64,000 bases of DNA, from the NCBI GenBank assembly GCA_963978545.1, contig OZ021726.1:59322959-59386958 (forward strand). The letters run 5' to 3'. Each line of letters opens with the position of its first letter. Within the stretch, counting starts at the first letter, position 1. Positions 34,132 through 45,926 of the stretch are shown in pieces. A model generated the notes under the pieces. The model saw only the letters and a program-made list of their open reading frames with translations, searched no databases and was not told the DNA's origin. Source of the DNA: Linyphia triangularis. Its lineage: Eukaryota > Arthropoda > Arachnida > Araneae > Linyphiidae. The position numbers were made by a program, and so were the translations under genes.

Positions 34132-37100
34132 CAAAATAATTTTGTTTTAAACTTTATATATCAATTGGTGTTTAATACAGGCTCATATGACTTAAATTTC
34201 ACTTACTTTTAGTCTGATGCTAGCCTCATTATCGTAGCCAACCCACTGCCGATCCTCGTAAGCATAGGGTGCCATGTAATAGTCGTCCCATACAATATTC
34301 CACTTCTGAGCTTTTTGCATGTCACAAATCTTTAAAAAAAATTGTGATTAAGAAAACATATTTTACTACACGTTAAATTCACGGAATGAATATCATTACC
34401 AGTTCATTTTTTAAAAAATACTTAAATCAATATTAAAGTTAAATAAAGTTTAACTTTTTGCATAAATATCAATTTCTAAAAATTAATTAGGTTCAGCAAA
34501 GTTATCTTGACAATTAATGTAAGGCTTGCATTGAAATGAAGCCCTCTGAATTTAACTGAAATTAAAGTTAGAGAAAACAATATTAAAAATTTTGTGAAAC
34601 TGTTCACTTCCATTACTGATTACTGACGTCCTTAAATTTAAATTAAGAAAAACGTCAATCAATAATGGCGATTAAGAGAGAGGCAAAGAGGAACTATTCT
34701 CCCCTCATTTTTTAAACTTTTAATGTTTTGATACATATATCGTCAAAACTTTTTAAGTTTTCTCCGCCACTTTGATATATATATATATATATATATCAAT
34801 TTTTTTTTTTTTTTTTTTTTGGCTTTTAATTGCATCCACTATCATTTGTTACAATCTTCTACATGACAAATAACTAAAATGGAAAATAATTGAATTTCAC
34901 TGATTTATATTTTATTTATATAAAGACTAAATGCTACTGTAATATGTATAGTGATTTTCATATAAAATGATTAGAAAAGACATTTCATCACAAAAACATT
35001 CATTCGAAATCTGATGATGTATAAATTAACTTACTTCATTATAGCCCAGCGAACCAGGTTCTCTTGTATATGGACCAGCTCTTCCTTTTTGAGGCGCAGA
35101 CGCATTAAATCCGTTATTTTCTGCTCTTTGAAGAGTGAAAGATCTACCATAGAGTCCCATGCCTAAAACTAGTTTTTCTCTTGGGGCTCCTTTCGAAATC
35201 CAATAGTTAATTGAGAAGTTCTAGAAAACAAAATAAATACAAAACAATAATATTATTAAGCTTTTTTTTTTGCATCCTTTATATTAACTTCGATTTTGTT
35301 TGTCGATGGGAGCGGAATCTGCGGTGGCCTAATTAACCCCCTTGCCGTAATCCAATCGGGCTGAAACTTGGCAAATAGGTTCGACGTCCATGACAATACA
35401 TTCTATCAAATTTTGGGGCTGTTACTGTCACTAAAAGGTCGCTTTTACGGAATACTAATAAACCAACCTGCCGCCATCCAATCTCATTAAAATAGGATTG
35501 AACCGATCATTGTTGAAACTCGTTCTTGTTGCCAAATTATTATTTTTTATTTTTTTTTAATAAATAATAAATTACTTTAATCAGAATAAATAAATTATAC
35601 TTGGATGTGAGAGCGTAAATTCACGTTCAATTTTAATAAATAAATTTCGAAACGTTGTTTGCTGCACATTTTGCTGATAGAAATGTTTTTGAAATCGCCG
35701 CTATGTTAATGAATATAAAAATTGATAATGCATTTTAAGAATTTAAAAAAAAACCTCCGTTTTTATGGGTTATTTGGCAAAATGTTTCTTTTTTAATTTT
35801 TCAATCATTAAAAATGATTATTCATAATGTTTTTAGCATACGTGTTTTAATTAATCTATCAAATAGCATAAATGAGAGTGGGGGCGCGGTATTCATTTGG
35901 CTTCATCTTCTTCCAGATGTAGTCCAAAGCAGAAACCGCTTACAAGCTATCAAGAAGTTGTACTTAGATATCAGTTACTTCAAATCGCGATTTCTGTGGT
36001 TCGAGATCTTTGCGCGTTTTTGTTAGTTCCCAATTGATTCCTTTCTGGTTTAATTAAAATCGATTCAGTATTTTCAGACTTAAAGAAAGTATAAATTCTA
36101 GCCTGACAAAAGAAGGATGAATATACCCTATCAAGATTTTTGTGATCAGCACGTCATGTTCGACCAATGTATGTAAAAAAATTAATAAAGCTTGATTTTT
36201 TAAACGATCACCAAATTTTGTACATTTGATGTGGTGAGTGTAAAATCAGTTCAAATAGAAATAATTCCACGAAACTGGACATGAATTTCACTCAAACTTT
36301 TTTCGCTACATCGGATGATTCGTTTCCATTAATACTGCTGAGTGATTGACCAGTGACCACAGACGGCTTATCGGGAAAAACTTAATGTTAAAAGTGACAG
36401 AAAGAGCCGATTCGTGAGAGAACTGTTATCAAACCAGCTTACTTTGTTTCCAAATGACTGCGAGAAATTGAATAAAGGATATAGTGATAGAACTGTTTCA
36501 GTTGTTGGATATCAATGGAAATATCCTATCCCATTGTATCCTATTGTCTAGTTTGTAGAATTAATTGGTGCCGGTGGTGAAATTTGTAGAATTAGTATTG
36601 GTTGTTACTTTACACCTTGTTGAATGCGAGAATATATTTGGTACTGATATTAATGACTACAATTTATACAACTGCAAATAGTAGTCTCTGTGGTTTGCTT
36701 GTCACATACGCGCGTCCTTTTGCTTTCGTAATTTTGAATTTTACTTTCTTATATAGAGTGGTAGAAGTGGTGAGGAAAAAAAAAGGTGGGGGGGGATGCC
36801 TAAAAGTTCGTGGCAAGAGCACCTCTCTCCCCCCCCCCCCCCCGTATTTCTTATAAAATAAAAATATTTCTATCTTTACTCAAAAGAGTGCAATACATTT
36901 TTGTAACAGTATGATACATACACCATCAAGTTATTTTTTTTTTTTTTTTTAAACTTTAAACCACTTTTTCGCAGTGTTAACTACAATTTGCATTTTCCCT
37001 ACATGCTTGATATATTTTTTAAGAAGAAAAAACTACATCTATGTAATTTTAGTACTATCTAATATTCCATGCTCATTATTATTTAATATTTCAAGAAGTT

Positions 37101-40100
37101 TAAAAACAAAATTTAGTGATAAAAACTGAAAACTTGCAAGAAATTAAAAAGAAAAAAAAATTACTTTTTTCAAAAATTATATGCATAGTGCATGACTCGG
37201 AAGACATGTACTGGTTAGACAATGGTAGGATGATGCTTTTTCAACAATTTTGCAATTGATTATATAACAAGTATTGAATCGTGCATTCAAAAATTAAAAT
37301 TTAAAAAAAAAAAAAAAAAAAATGCGAAAGAAAAATTTACCTTCTTGTGCCATGTGCCAAAGAAGTTAATGTTATTTTTCATTAGTAATTTTTAGATGGA
37401 TTGAATGTTTTAAAAGTGGAGGGATGGATTTCAGTTGTTTTAGAAGTGGGGAGACGTATGGGCCTTTTCTTGAAAAGTGGGGGACACGTCGCCCCGCGTC
37501 TACCCACACTTCTACCACTGCTTATATATCATGTTTTCCTTCATTTTATAAGTTAAACTAAAAAGATATCTTCATATACAGCTATAACTCTAGAACTTAA
37601 AATAGTCACTCTCCTAGCGATTTGAACCAAACATGTGGTTCACTTAAATACTAAGTAGCAACACGTGCAAAGCCGTACCATAAGGCTACCTAACATTTAA
37701 AAAAAATTGAACTTTTTTGTAACATTACTTGTCTATTTATAGTGTTATGTTAATCAAAACATTATGGTATGAATTTTAAATTACTTTCTATCGTCTTCTC
37801 TAGGACTCTAAGGAATAGCTTACCAGGTTGAGCATTTGGTTCTCTTTATCATCGTCTGGTCGTGCATAAAGTGGAGCATTATGTCCTGTAAAACTTTCCC
37901 ACCCTCCATGATAATCGTAACACATCACATTGACGAAATCCAAATATCTGCATTAGAAAAGGAACACAATTAATTTTATACATTTAACATAAAATATCAG
38001 TGCAAATCATAACTAATGAAAATAAGCATTTTTAATTGTTTTAAAAAACATAACTGCAACATATACTGTAATTTTACTAAGTTTAGCAAAACTGATCATG
38101 GATCACATCAGCGAAATTTGTAATTTGTTGTTTTAAAGTCAAAATACTGTCAAACCCCGTTAACACAGAGTCGATGAGGCAGCTGAAATTGAGTTAACCG
38201 AATTTCGAATTAAACGAATAAGACGTAGTTAAAATTTTATTTAAAATAATAATAAAAAAAATTCTCATAATGTATTTCTTATTTATAAAGAGCTTATGCA
38301 TGGCTACTCTAAATTTAATTGCAAACCTCCGGAAATGAAATATGCAATGCGATTGGCTAATACATGCATGCGAAAAATCGATTTTTTTTAATTGTATTTT
38401 TTTTTTTTTTTTTTTTTCAAATATTGTAATTGCTGATTGGTCTCAATCACGTCACAAATATTGCCACTGTAATCCAATCCAAATAACGTCTTACATAAGA
38501 TACATCACCAGATAACCGTAATTGACTTAACGTAAATTGTAGCTAATGTTTCGAAGATACGTATCTAGTGAAATAGTTTAGCGAAACCCTACGTTGTTCT
38601 TTTACTGCATAGTTAATTTAACGTTACTATCTTCCTCGTCAGTGCATCCAGTTATTACTAATAGGTGTAATGTAGTAATTCATTAGGAAGATGATTGGCG
38701 CCCTTCCTTGCCACGTTGATTCATTCGGTTGATGACACACGAAAAGTTTATTTGATGTCGATTAAAGGATTTTGAAAAGAAAGTCTTTAAGAAACAAACT
38801 ATATACTCACTGCGTAACTTGAGGTATGTCGTAGGCATCGTCTATGGTATGTTTACCAGCTGACACTGCAGCTGTGAGTAAGAGATTGTGCTTCTGAAAT
38901 TCGGTTTTTAGCTCCTAAAATAAAACAAACACAAAGTATTACTAGTTTTGGGTTTAATAAAAGTGTCATTGAAATACTCATACTAAATACTTATATCAAA
39001 TGTAGGCAAAGTTTTCTTCAAAAAAAAAAAAAAAGAAGAAAAGAGAGAGAGAGAGGAAGGATACCCTTGAGATTTCTTGCCACCAAAGCATTGAAAAAAT
39101 CCAAGTTACAAACGAACACCATCAGTATCAATTCATAATGTCTACGGCAGCATTGCCAAACTTCACACGGTGAAGTATTTGACTCGAAAAGCTAGACCAT
39201 GGTAAAAAATGAAATCTAGTAAAAAAAAAAAAAAAAATTAAATATGTACTTGGATGCCAAAACAACCAAAGGCCTGTTAGTCAAAACTTATCCGAAATTT
39301 TTATGCATACTTTTTATACTTATTTATAAAGTAAGGAATGTCGAGAAAAATTAAAAGTCGAGTTTCAATCACAAGTTTATTTGAAATTGTTTTATATAAA
39401 AATTGACAATTTTTTTTTATATGTTTATATGTCACGGCTTTGAATGAAAAACTTTAAAAGTCATGTTCAATAAAATATTCATTCGGAAAGAGATTTTTTT
39501 ACGTCTTTCCGCCAAAAACACTTGTTGCAAACATAATGAGTTATCGAATGAGGGGATTCATTCAGATCACGGAACCGATCTTGTTTTCAATGCTAAATGA
39601 CGGTGGTGACAAGCTAATTTAAAAACCATTGCAATATTAATATACACCATTATCTCACCATATGCACCATTGCTCTATCAATAAGCAAACATAAATTCTT
39701 ACCCTCAACAAAGCAACAAAATTTTGCTTGTCTTCTGGCTTCCCTCCTCTGCTTGCCGGATATTCCCAATCCATATCCAGGCCATCGAATTCATACTTTC
39801 TAACAAATTCGACGACACTATCGACGAAGATTTTTCTTGTAGCACTCGTGGCAGCCATGTTGGAATATCTCGTGGAACCTTCATTCCAGCCTCCGATTGC
39901 GACAATGGTTTTCAGTTCTGGATTGATCTTCTTCAGATTGTTAAATCTTTTGAAGGCACCTGTTTGAACACAAAATATTTTAGAAAATGTATGCATCAAG
40001 TTTTCATAAATTTTATCCGCTGAATTACTAAATGAATACTTCCTTCAATTATTATGAATTTAAACGTTGCATGGCTTTGTAAAAAGTAAAAAAAGGTAAG

Positions 40101-43100
40101 ATTTTAAAAATATCTAGTTTGATATTGTTTTTAATACGTTCAGATAAATTTTATGATCTGAAATGTTAATCAAGCTTAACCTCTTGACTATTCATAGAGA
40201 CCCATTAAGTAATGAATAATAATATTGATGACAATTTTTTTATCAATTAGAAAAATCACATGACACACCATGAAAAGTTTCCAAATGAAATAAGTTGTTG
40301 AAATAATACAATAATGAGTCTAATCACAAAACAAGTATGCACCGCCGAATGCATTAATAACACAAAATTTGAAGAATGTAGTCGTAGAAAGGAAGGGTGG
40401 TTTTAAAAAAGTCCACTTTTATTTATATTTTAGTTGGGATGGGTGGTCTTATATGAATGACTAATTGGAAAAACGCACTTATATGAATGACTAAGAAGTG
40501 AAAAATCTTCTAAGGTGAAGCCAAACCACAAGAATTGTAAAAAATAATAATAACATTTTGCTATGTTTCTGACGGATAAGTAACAAATAACTTTAAGGTG
40601 ATTAATGAAACACTAAATTTTCAGAATCTCCCAATCCCCAAAATACCTCAATGTTATTTTACTGATTTTATTAAAGTAATATTTTGTTTATAATTGTATA
40701 TTTATCGATGAAATTCATTTGGTTTCCAAAGATTACAAATCATCGTATAAAGAATTCTCTAAAGGCTGTCAATGAAGCAAAAAAATAATTTAGCAATTTA
40801 GTCTGTGAACATCTGTAAAAAATTACCTTTTCCGTAATTTTCTTCGAGATCGTAATAAGGATCAAGGCAACGTATTCTGTTATCAAATCCTAGTCCAACA
40901 AATCCATATATAAGATGGGTGCAGATGAATGGGTCAATTTCTTCTACAGGGAATTTTCCTTCATCAGGCCTGTAAACAGCCCAACTGCCATAGTAGCATA
41001 CAACTTTGTACTTGTGAGAGTTTGCTGGAAATAACAAATGTACAATATTTCATTAAATATTCATTGGACTTGAATAATTTATTTTAAGAGGGATAATTTA
41101 AATCTCTAGACTTTTATGTAATCGTTTTTGGGTGTTTGAAGTCAGACGAGATTTGTAAAATAGGCACGTGATGCGTGAATTGTTCCGGACAAAATGGAGT
41201 GGGCGTTCAAAAATTACGATTTGAATTATGAGCATTATTTCCCCGCTACCCTTATAAACGTGTTTGAAATGATTTAGATAGAAAATAAGTCGGGTTGTTG
41301 AGACAATAACTGCTATTCAAGGCCGCTTTTATACATTTTTATATTGCGGAACATCAGGTCCAGATATCATGTTTATACAATTTAGCGACATTTAATGATG
41401 AAATCGAGTTGTTTGTTACACGATTATATGAAACAAAAATCTTCATAAAATCAAGTTGTCGAGTTTCACGACAAAGTTGGTGAGGAAACTTGTCACCAAA
41501 TATCCAAATTCTAGACCGATATCTCTTATTTGTAGCCCAGATGTGAATTTCCTATTTTGGTCAAATTTTAAAGCACTTCTAATTTTAATCTTCGGTTTAA
41601 TTTTAGGTAAAGCTACGAGCCTTATCGAAAGTTTTAAACTGACGCTGGACTAATGTCTGTAGCATTTATTGTTTAGGCCTAATGAATTGCAGATAGATAT
41701 CCTCTAGTGCCCTTTTCTGTACTTTCGGATGAATTTTGGTACGTGTACTCCTCATGACGTGACCTTTCATTTGATATATCGCACAATGGACAATACCAGC
41801 ATTTTTTTTTTATTATTATTCAATTCTAAATGTTTCGAAAAGGCCTTAAACATAAAAATTTCTGATCAATGCGTTTTTTCTTTTTTTTTAATTTGCGATC
41901 AAAATTACCTTGTTAGAGATTGGCAAGAAAACGACTTATTTCGTTGATATTGAACGTGACGTAAAGAGATCTCAAACATTTTGGCTTGAAATGCAACAGC
42001 AGAAACCCGATTTGCAAGTTTCTCGCAAATCACGCCAACCTGTACGGAATGTGGCAATGGACTATCAACGCCATTATTTTTAACGATAACTATTTGGCAG
42101 AAACCTCACGATAACCATAGAAACGCAGGGATCTCTTTACGTCACGATTTTTGTTGACTGTTTTGATTGGACTAGTTTTGGCTCGGTTTTGAGGCATTTT
42201 CTTTTCTTAATATTTAAATACCTAATTTTTTTTAAAGAACTTTTGTTTAAATATTTGGAATCAGAAAGAAATTCTTCATAAATATGTACTAATTTTACTC
42301 ATTTTTAAAAAATGCGGGAATTGTCTATTGTGTAGCATTTGTAATTTTGTCTGTGAATTTGGAATGACAAAGCCTTTGTATAAGCTTCTCTCTACATACT
42401 GGATCATTCAAAAAGGTTTCCCTAACCTTGAAATGACATAAATGGTAAACAGTGGGATACAGAAGGAAGAGACAAATGGATAGACAGGTACGGAATTTTA
42501 ATTACACTGCTTTAATTTTCAATGCACAGGTTCGCAAAATTAATTATAAGACCAAAATGTGGCAATAAATTGCTGCAAAATCAGTGTAATGGAAAGTACA
42601 TCGTTTGATTAATCGTTGACCCTGTGATCCATTTACTGGATAGTGTGCTCAAAATGGTTACTTTTGTAGAATGCAGTGGTTTTACACGACACACAGACGG
42701 GTTTTCAGAAGCCCATATTCATCAGTTTTGTTTATTGACAAATATGCCCAAATGAAAGTGTAAATCCATCTAAATGTTACCACTTCATCGGTAAACCACA
42801 TGCAGCCGTCATTTAATTTACTCTAATCAATCAATTTTTAAAATCGGTGTATTTAAAATTCCATATCGGTCTATCTTCCTGTCCACTTGTCTCTTCTTCC
42901 TGTCTCTCACTGTCTCGCGGTTATGTCATTTCAAAATTAGTTATTCCTTTCTGAAGACTGTAAGTGTATTGTTAAAGCTACAATACAGTTTTTAAGTATA
43001 AAGCAATATTCTTTAAGCAGTAAAATCAAGACTGTCTTAAAGGCAATTAAGTAAAGAAAGCAGTTTTGTCTCACCAAAACTCTCTCTCTCTCACTCTCAA

Positions 43101-43814
43101 AAACCCATACGTGGACATCGAAAAGAGAGGTGAGAATTTATATTTGGATAACAGGTGTGTTTCACTGTATCAAAACCTATAAATCTAGGGGTGTGGAACA
43201 TAGCACGACTTTCAATTACGCTATTATATTGACGTAGATTTGTGTCACTTACCGTTTTTATATTTTCATCATTCATCTAGAAAAGATGGTCTGTTTGGCA
43301 ATATTTTTGTAATAATTGTTATATGGGTCTTTAAAAAAAGAGGGGGGGGGGGAACCTCCCTTCAAAATCGATCGTGATGAGGTATGATCAAGGAAAGTGA
43401 ACTCTGTGTTGAAGGCATTCGTTTTTCAACTTTTTACGCCATTAAAACATTTTTACGGGAATTTCAGAGGTGGGGATGTTTAGAACACTTTAAAAGGCAT
43501 TATCTCAGCAATTTTGATCAAAATCGTCAGAGCCGTTTTTTGGCAATCATTGAAAAACATGATTTTATCAATTGCAGCTACCTTATGCGCATGCGCGATT
43601 TTGACGAAAACCTCAATGGTTGGTGTCATGGTCACCACTAACCCGCACATTAAATTTAAACATCCTAGGTCAATTTGTTCGGAAGTTATGCTGACCACAG
43701 ACACGTGGACACACAAATTTTTTCTATACAACTTTTTTGAAATCAGGATGTTCCAAACCGTGAAGAAATGGGGAAAAAAATTTAAAAAATAAAATTAATT
43801 ATTATTATTATTAT

Positions 43815-43858
<44 letters not shown>

Positions 43859-44305
43859 GTTCGATGCTATACTCTCATTACCCTATGTATACAAATGGGA
43901 AATTGAAAGTAAAAATTGTTTGTATAATACTGCTGGAAAATAGACCATGAAGACTACATTCTATCCTCATTATAAAAAAATTCTAAAGAAATTGTCTTAC
44001 AAAACTTGATGAAAAAGTTTTAGCCAAATTAAAAGGATATTATCTTTTCATCAGGGTCCTCCGTCACAAAATTTTTACAGGGCACAATTTTTATGAAATT
44101 AAATTATTTTTTGTATGAAAAATATTATTATTTTTTCTTCTTATAAGTACACAGGTAGGGTCGATTTTTACTTTATTGTCTTACCAAATAGGTTTATTTC
44201 ATTCTTTAAAATTGAGCTGTTTCTAAAATATTTGAAAGTTAAATTAACTATCGTAAATTAAAAGAAAATTCATTTAATGTTATTAAAGAGCAGCGATAAA
44301 ACACG

Positions 44306-44338
<33 letters not shown>

Positions 44339-44625
44339 AATAGTAGTAAAAAGACTTGAAACAAGTATATAAATAGAACCTATGGCGGGGAATTTTAATT
44401 TTTTTTTTCTTAAAAGTTGTTTCGATTGCAATTTTAATTATTTCAAAGCAACTAGTGGATGTAAGTTAAAAATGAAGGGAATGAAAAGACTGATTTATTT
44501 TAAGATTAGGGAAACTTACCCTTTCCTTCTGTATAAAAAGATACTCGTTGGTCATCGATTGGAGATGCTTTTAATGCGTCGAAAGCAGCAGCAAACAATA
44601 TCGTAAATATTAGTTTTGCGTTCAT
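32944..44625 (-). CDS. secreted GH18 chitinase with CBM14 domain (Cht5-like)
   Basis: Endochitinase cutting beta-1,4 GlcNAc chains in cuticle or peritrophic chitin. Eight exons on the minus strand: 44625-44520, 41024-40827, 39959-39703, 38914-38811, 37947-37824, 35220-35035, 34329-34207 and 33531-32944 (stop TAA). All junctions are GT-AG and phases join without a break to 561 residues. Residues 1-20 form a signal peptide (MNAKLIFTILFAAAFDALKA). The GH18 barrel spans about 28-410, with TIVAIGGW at 119-126, FDGLDMDWEYP at 159-169 (catalytic Glu167), VMCYDYHGGW near 229-238 and GGGMVWSVETDDF near 376-388. A Ser/Thr/Pro linker (about 411-480) has a run of 13 Thr. CBM14 has six Cys at 487, 499, 505, 523, 536 and 545. 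This order is that of arthropod group I chitinases. An acceptor-like TTACAG just upstream of the ATG suggests an intron in the 5' leader. Confidence 0.95.
33220..33340 (-). repeat. coding triplet-rich repeat, Thr linker of the chitinase
   Basis: The DNA is a run of ACN triplets on the coding strand (GTT, GTA and GTG on the plus strand), encoding the Thr-rich linker. Such tracts change length easily by slippage while keeping frame. Confidence 0.85.
33909..33933. repeat. poly(T) tract in chitinase intron 7
   Basis: About 24 T. A longer T run of about 43 follows at 34087-34129 in the same intron. Confidence 0.9.
34087..34129. repeat. poly(T) tract, about 43 bp
   Basis: Uninterrupted T run in chitinase intron 7, within 80 bp of the exon at 34207; on the transcript it reads as poly(A) just after that exon. 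Confidence 0.9.
34770..34820. repeat. (TA)n followed by poly(T), chitinase intron 6
   Basis: About 13 TA units, then ATCAA, then about 20 T. Confidence 0.9.
35272..35612 (+). repeat. dispersed repeat, copy 1 (chitinase intron 5)
   Basis: Carries the landmarks of a family found at least four times here: ATATTAACTTCGATTTTGTT, TGCGG, CCATCCAATC, GGGCTGAAACTTGGC, ACATTCTATCAAATTTTGGG and CACTAAAAGGTCGCTTTTA. It ends near ATCAGAATAAATAAA and TTGGATG, as does the copy at 57740. There is no coding capacity and no inverted ends were seen. The class is unknown; a Helitron-type non-autonomous element is one possibility. Confidence 0.7.
35620..36755. other. chitinase intron 5, left part without features
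   Basis: AT-rich; no conserved element or coding signal seen between the dispersed repeat and the hAT MITE. Confidence 0.4.
36756..37520. mobile_element. hAT MITE, copy A, with 8-bp duplication
   Basis: Ends GAGTGGTAGAAGTG (36756) and CACTTCTACCACTG (ending 37520) are inverted. CTTATATA flanks both exactly (36748-36755 and 37521-37528). G and C homopolymer tracts lie near the left end (about 36786-36843). The right 160 bp is clearly homologous to the right end of copy B at 45088-45918. It lies in chitinase intron 5 and has no transposase. Confidence 0.88.
37610..37692 (-). mobile_element. tRNA-like segment, probable SINE head
   Basis: On the minus strand GGTAGCCTTATGGTACGGCT looks like acceptor and D-arm with box A, and GTTTGGTTCAAATCGC a T-arm with box B at tRNA-like spacing. 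Variable-region length and mismatched stems argue against a functional tRNA. It lies in chitinase intron 5, just outside the hAT MITE. Confidence 0.45.
38140..38700. other. chitinase intron 4 segment, possible pogo-type left end
   Basis: TACTGTCAAACCCCGTTAAC near 38147 resembles the outer end of pogo/Tigger elements, and GTTAACCG and CGAATTAAACGAATA follow. No matching right end was seen. A T tract lies at 38396-38417. Confidence 0.2.
41956..42145. mobile_element. small inverted-repeat element in intron 1
   Basis: GTGACGTAAAGAGATCTC (41956-41973) and GGGATCTCTTTACGTCAC (42128-42145) are inverted copies differing at one position. The 190-bp interior is non-coding. No target duplication was recognised, so MITE is an inference. 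Confidence 0.55.
42408..42965 (-). mobile_element. mariner-like remnant with about 110-bp inverted ends
   Basis: Segments 42408-42520 and 42850-42965 are imperfect inverted copies over about 110 bp, both with TTGAAATGACATAA, AGAGACAA.TGGA and GGAATTTTAA.TACAC. Between them the minus strand gives a short broken transposase reading, CMWFTDEVVTF then after a frame change HLDGFTLSFGHI, like the first Asp block (W(F)TDE..FHLDG) of IS630/mariner-type enzymes. All the rest of the enzyme is missing. It lies in chitinase intron 1. Confidence 0.6.
43187..43915. repeat. interspersed repeat pair, copy 1
   Basis: About 730 bp, homologous throughout to 48562-49308. Landmarks are GGTGTGGAA, TGACGTRGATTTGTGTCA, GTGTTGAAGGCATTCGTTT, TTATGCGCATGCGCGATTTT, AACATCCTAGGTCAATTTGT and CCCTATGTAT. 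ACTTTCAATTAC near the left end and its complement near the right end hint at short inverted ends. No long frame. It carries homopolymer expansions absent from copy 2, including about 40 T near 43818-43858. Class unknown. Confidence 0.75.
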
Positions 44626-45087
44626 CGTGAGTCAATGCAACCTGTAACTAAAAATAAAGCATCGGACATAAAAATAAAACTTTCCAAAGAAAAGGAGAAG
44701 ATTTATAAACTTATTTCCAAAATAAATTTCTGAGATATCGTATTAAAATTCAATTTAAAACTTTTAAATTTTCGAATCTTCTGAATGTAAAATTTATAAA
44801 TTAAAATTAATAACAAATCAAAAAATTATTAAAAGCAGACATATATTCTGACGTATTTGCATTTTTGGGGACAAATTGAGTTATTGTTACCAGTTAGTTC
44901 TCTGTAATTTGTTCAATATAAAGGTGAAGTTTCATATTTGTATCTGCAGCGGAAATATAAAAAAAAGTCAATAAGTTAGCATCAACTACATATGTAGTTG
45001 CAAAACATTAAATAACCATTTCTCATTTTGAGCTCATTGTTGATGACCATATCTGTTTTTAGCAGGGCAGTGTAAAAAAGAAGTGAC
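44626..45087 (-). promoter_or_regulatory. chitinase 5' leader region with perfect palindrome
   Basis: TTTTTAGTTACAG on the minus strand at about 44642-44654 looks like an acceptor, so a leader exon probably lies further upstream (higher coordinates). CAACTACATATGTAGTTG at 44983-45000 is a perfect 18-bp palindrome with a central CATATG E-box, about 360 bp from the start codon. No TATA box can be assigned with confidence. Confidence 0.35.
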
Positions 45088-45918
45088 CAGTGGTACAAGT
45101 GGGGAAGAAAGTGGGAGGAGGAGGGCTGGCGCTGCCCAAAAGCTGGTGCCAAGTGCCCCCCCCCCCATCCCCTCTCCTCTTCAACGATAAATTTTATAAT
45201 TTCGTATCTTATAATAAAAATATTAACTAGTAAGGAAATAATTTATACTTCCTAACACTAACATTGAACAAAAGTTCAAGATTTATTGTTATTTTAATGA
45301 ATATTCTGTGACTTATTTTTGTTTTACTTGGAAGTAAGAGACAAAGTGAAGCAATAATTCAACAATATATACATAATTGTTCATTTAGTCTTATAAAGTG
45401 CTTCTAAATGTGCATATTCATACTTTCATGAAATTAAATTAATAGAATTAATTACTCTTGTTTTTTTTTTTGTTTTTTTATTTATTTATTTATTTATTTA
45501 TTATTAATTTTTTTAAAAAAAGACGTCTTTATATGAAGCAGAAATTTTACTTAAAAGAAAACTCCTCCAAAATTAAAAGCTGACCAAGTGTAACGGTATT
45601 TGTCAATAAAAATGCTTATATCTTTATGCAAAGTAGTATTATACTTTTTTGATATGTTGATAAGTAAATAAATTACATAAATAGCTTTTTTTTTGTTTTT
45701 TTGCATTTAAAAATTTTAAATAACTTTTTCTCAGTGTCACTACGTTTAAAGGTTAATGTTATTTTTCTTTAGTAGTTTTCAGACGGATTGAATGTTTTTA
45801 AAAGTGGGGGAGGGGGTGGATTTCAGTGGTTTTAGAAGTGGGGGAAGGGGATGCATGGGTATTTTCTTGAAAAGAAGGAGGACGCCTCACCCCTCGTCTA
45901 CCCACACTTCTAGCACTA
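45088..45918. mobile_element. hAT MITE, copy B, with 8-bp duplication
   Basis: The element starts CAGTGGTACAAGTGG (45088) and ends CACTTCTAGCACTA (45918). GAAGTGAC abuts both ends exactly (45080-45087 and 45919-45926). The right 165 bp aligns with copy A, including GTTAATGTTATTTTTC, GATTGAATGTTTT, GGATTTCAGT and TTTTCTTGAAAAG. The (TTTA)n tract at about 45478-45505 lies inside. It sits upstream of the chitinase start, possibly in a leader intron. Confidence 0.88.
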
Positions 45919-45926
45919 GAAGTGAC

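Larger units (their letters stand above)
41025..44519 (-). other. chitinase intron 1, repeat-rich
   Basis: At 3.5 kb this is the largest intron of the gene. It holds a small inverted-repeat element (41956), a mariner-like element with long ends (42408) and one copy of a paired repeat (43187). The remainder is AT-rich without further structure, apart from long T runs near 43816-43858 and 44306-44334. Confidence 0.6.

Noticed and set aside
39724..40023. Plus-strand open frames opposite chitinase exon 3
   Set aside because: Antisense shadows of the exon encoding the catalytic FDGLDMDWEYP motif.
45478..45505. (TTTA)n tract as a LINE or SINE tail
   Set aside because: It lies inside hAT MITE copy B, whose boundaries are fixed by its 8-bp duplication.
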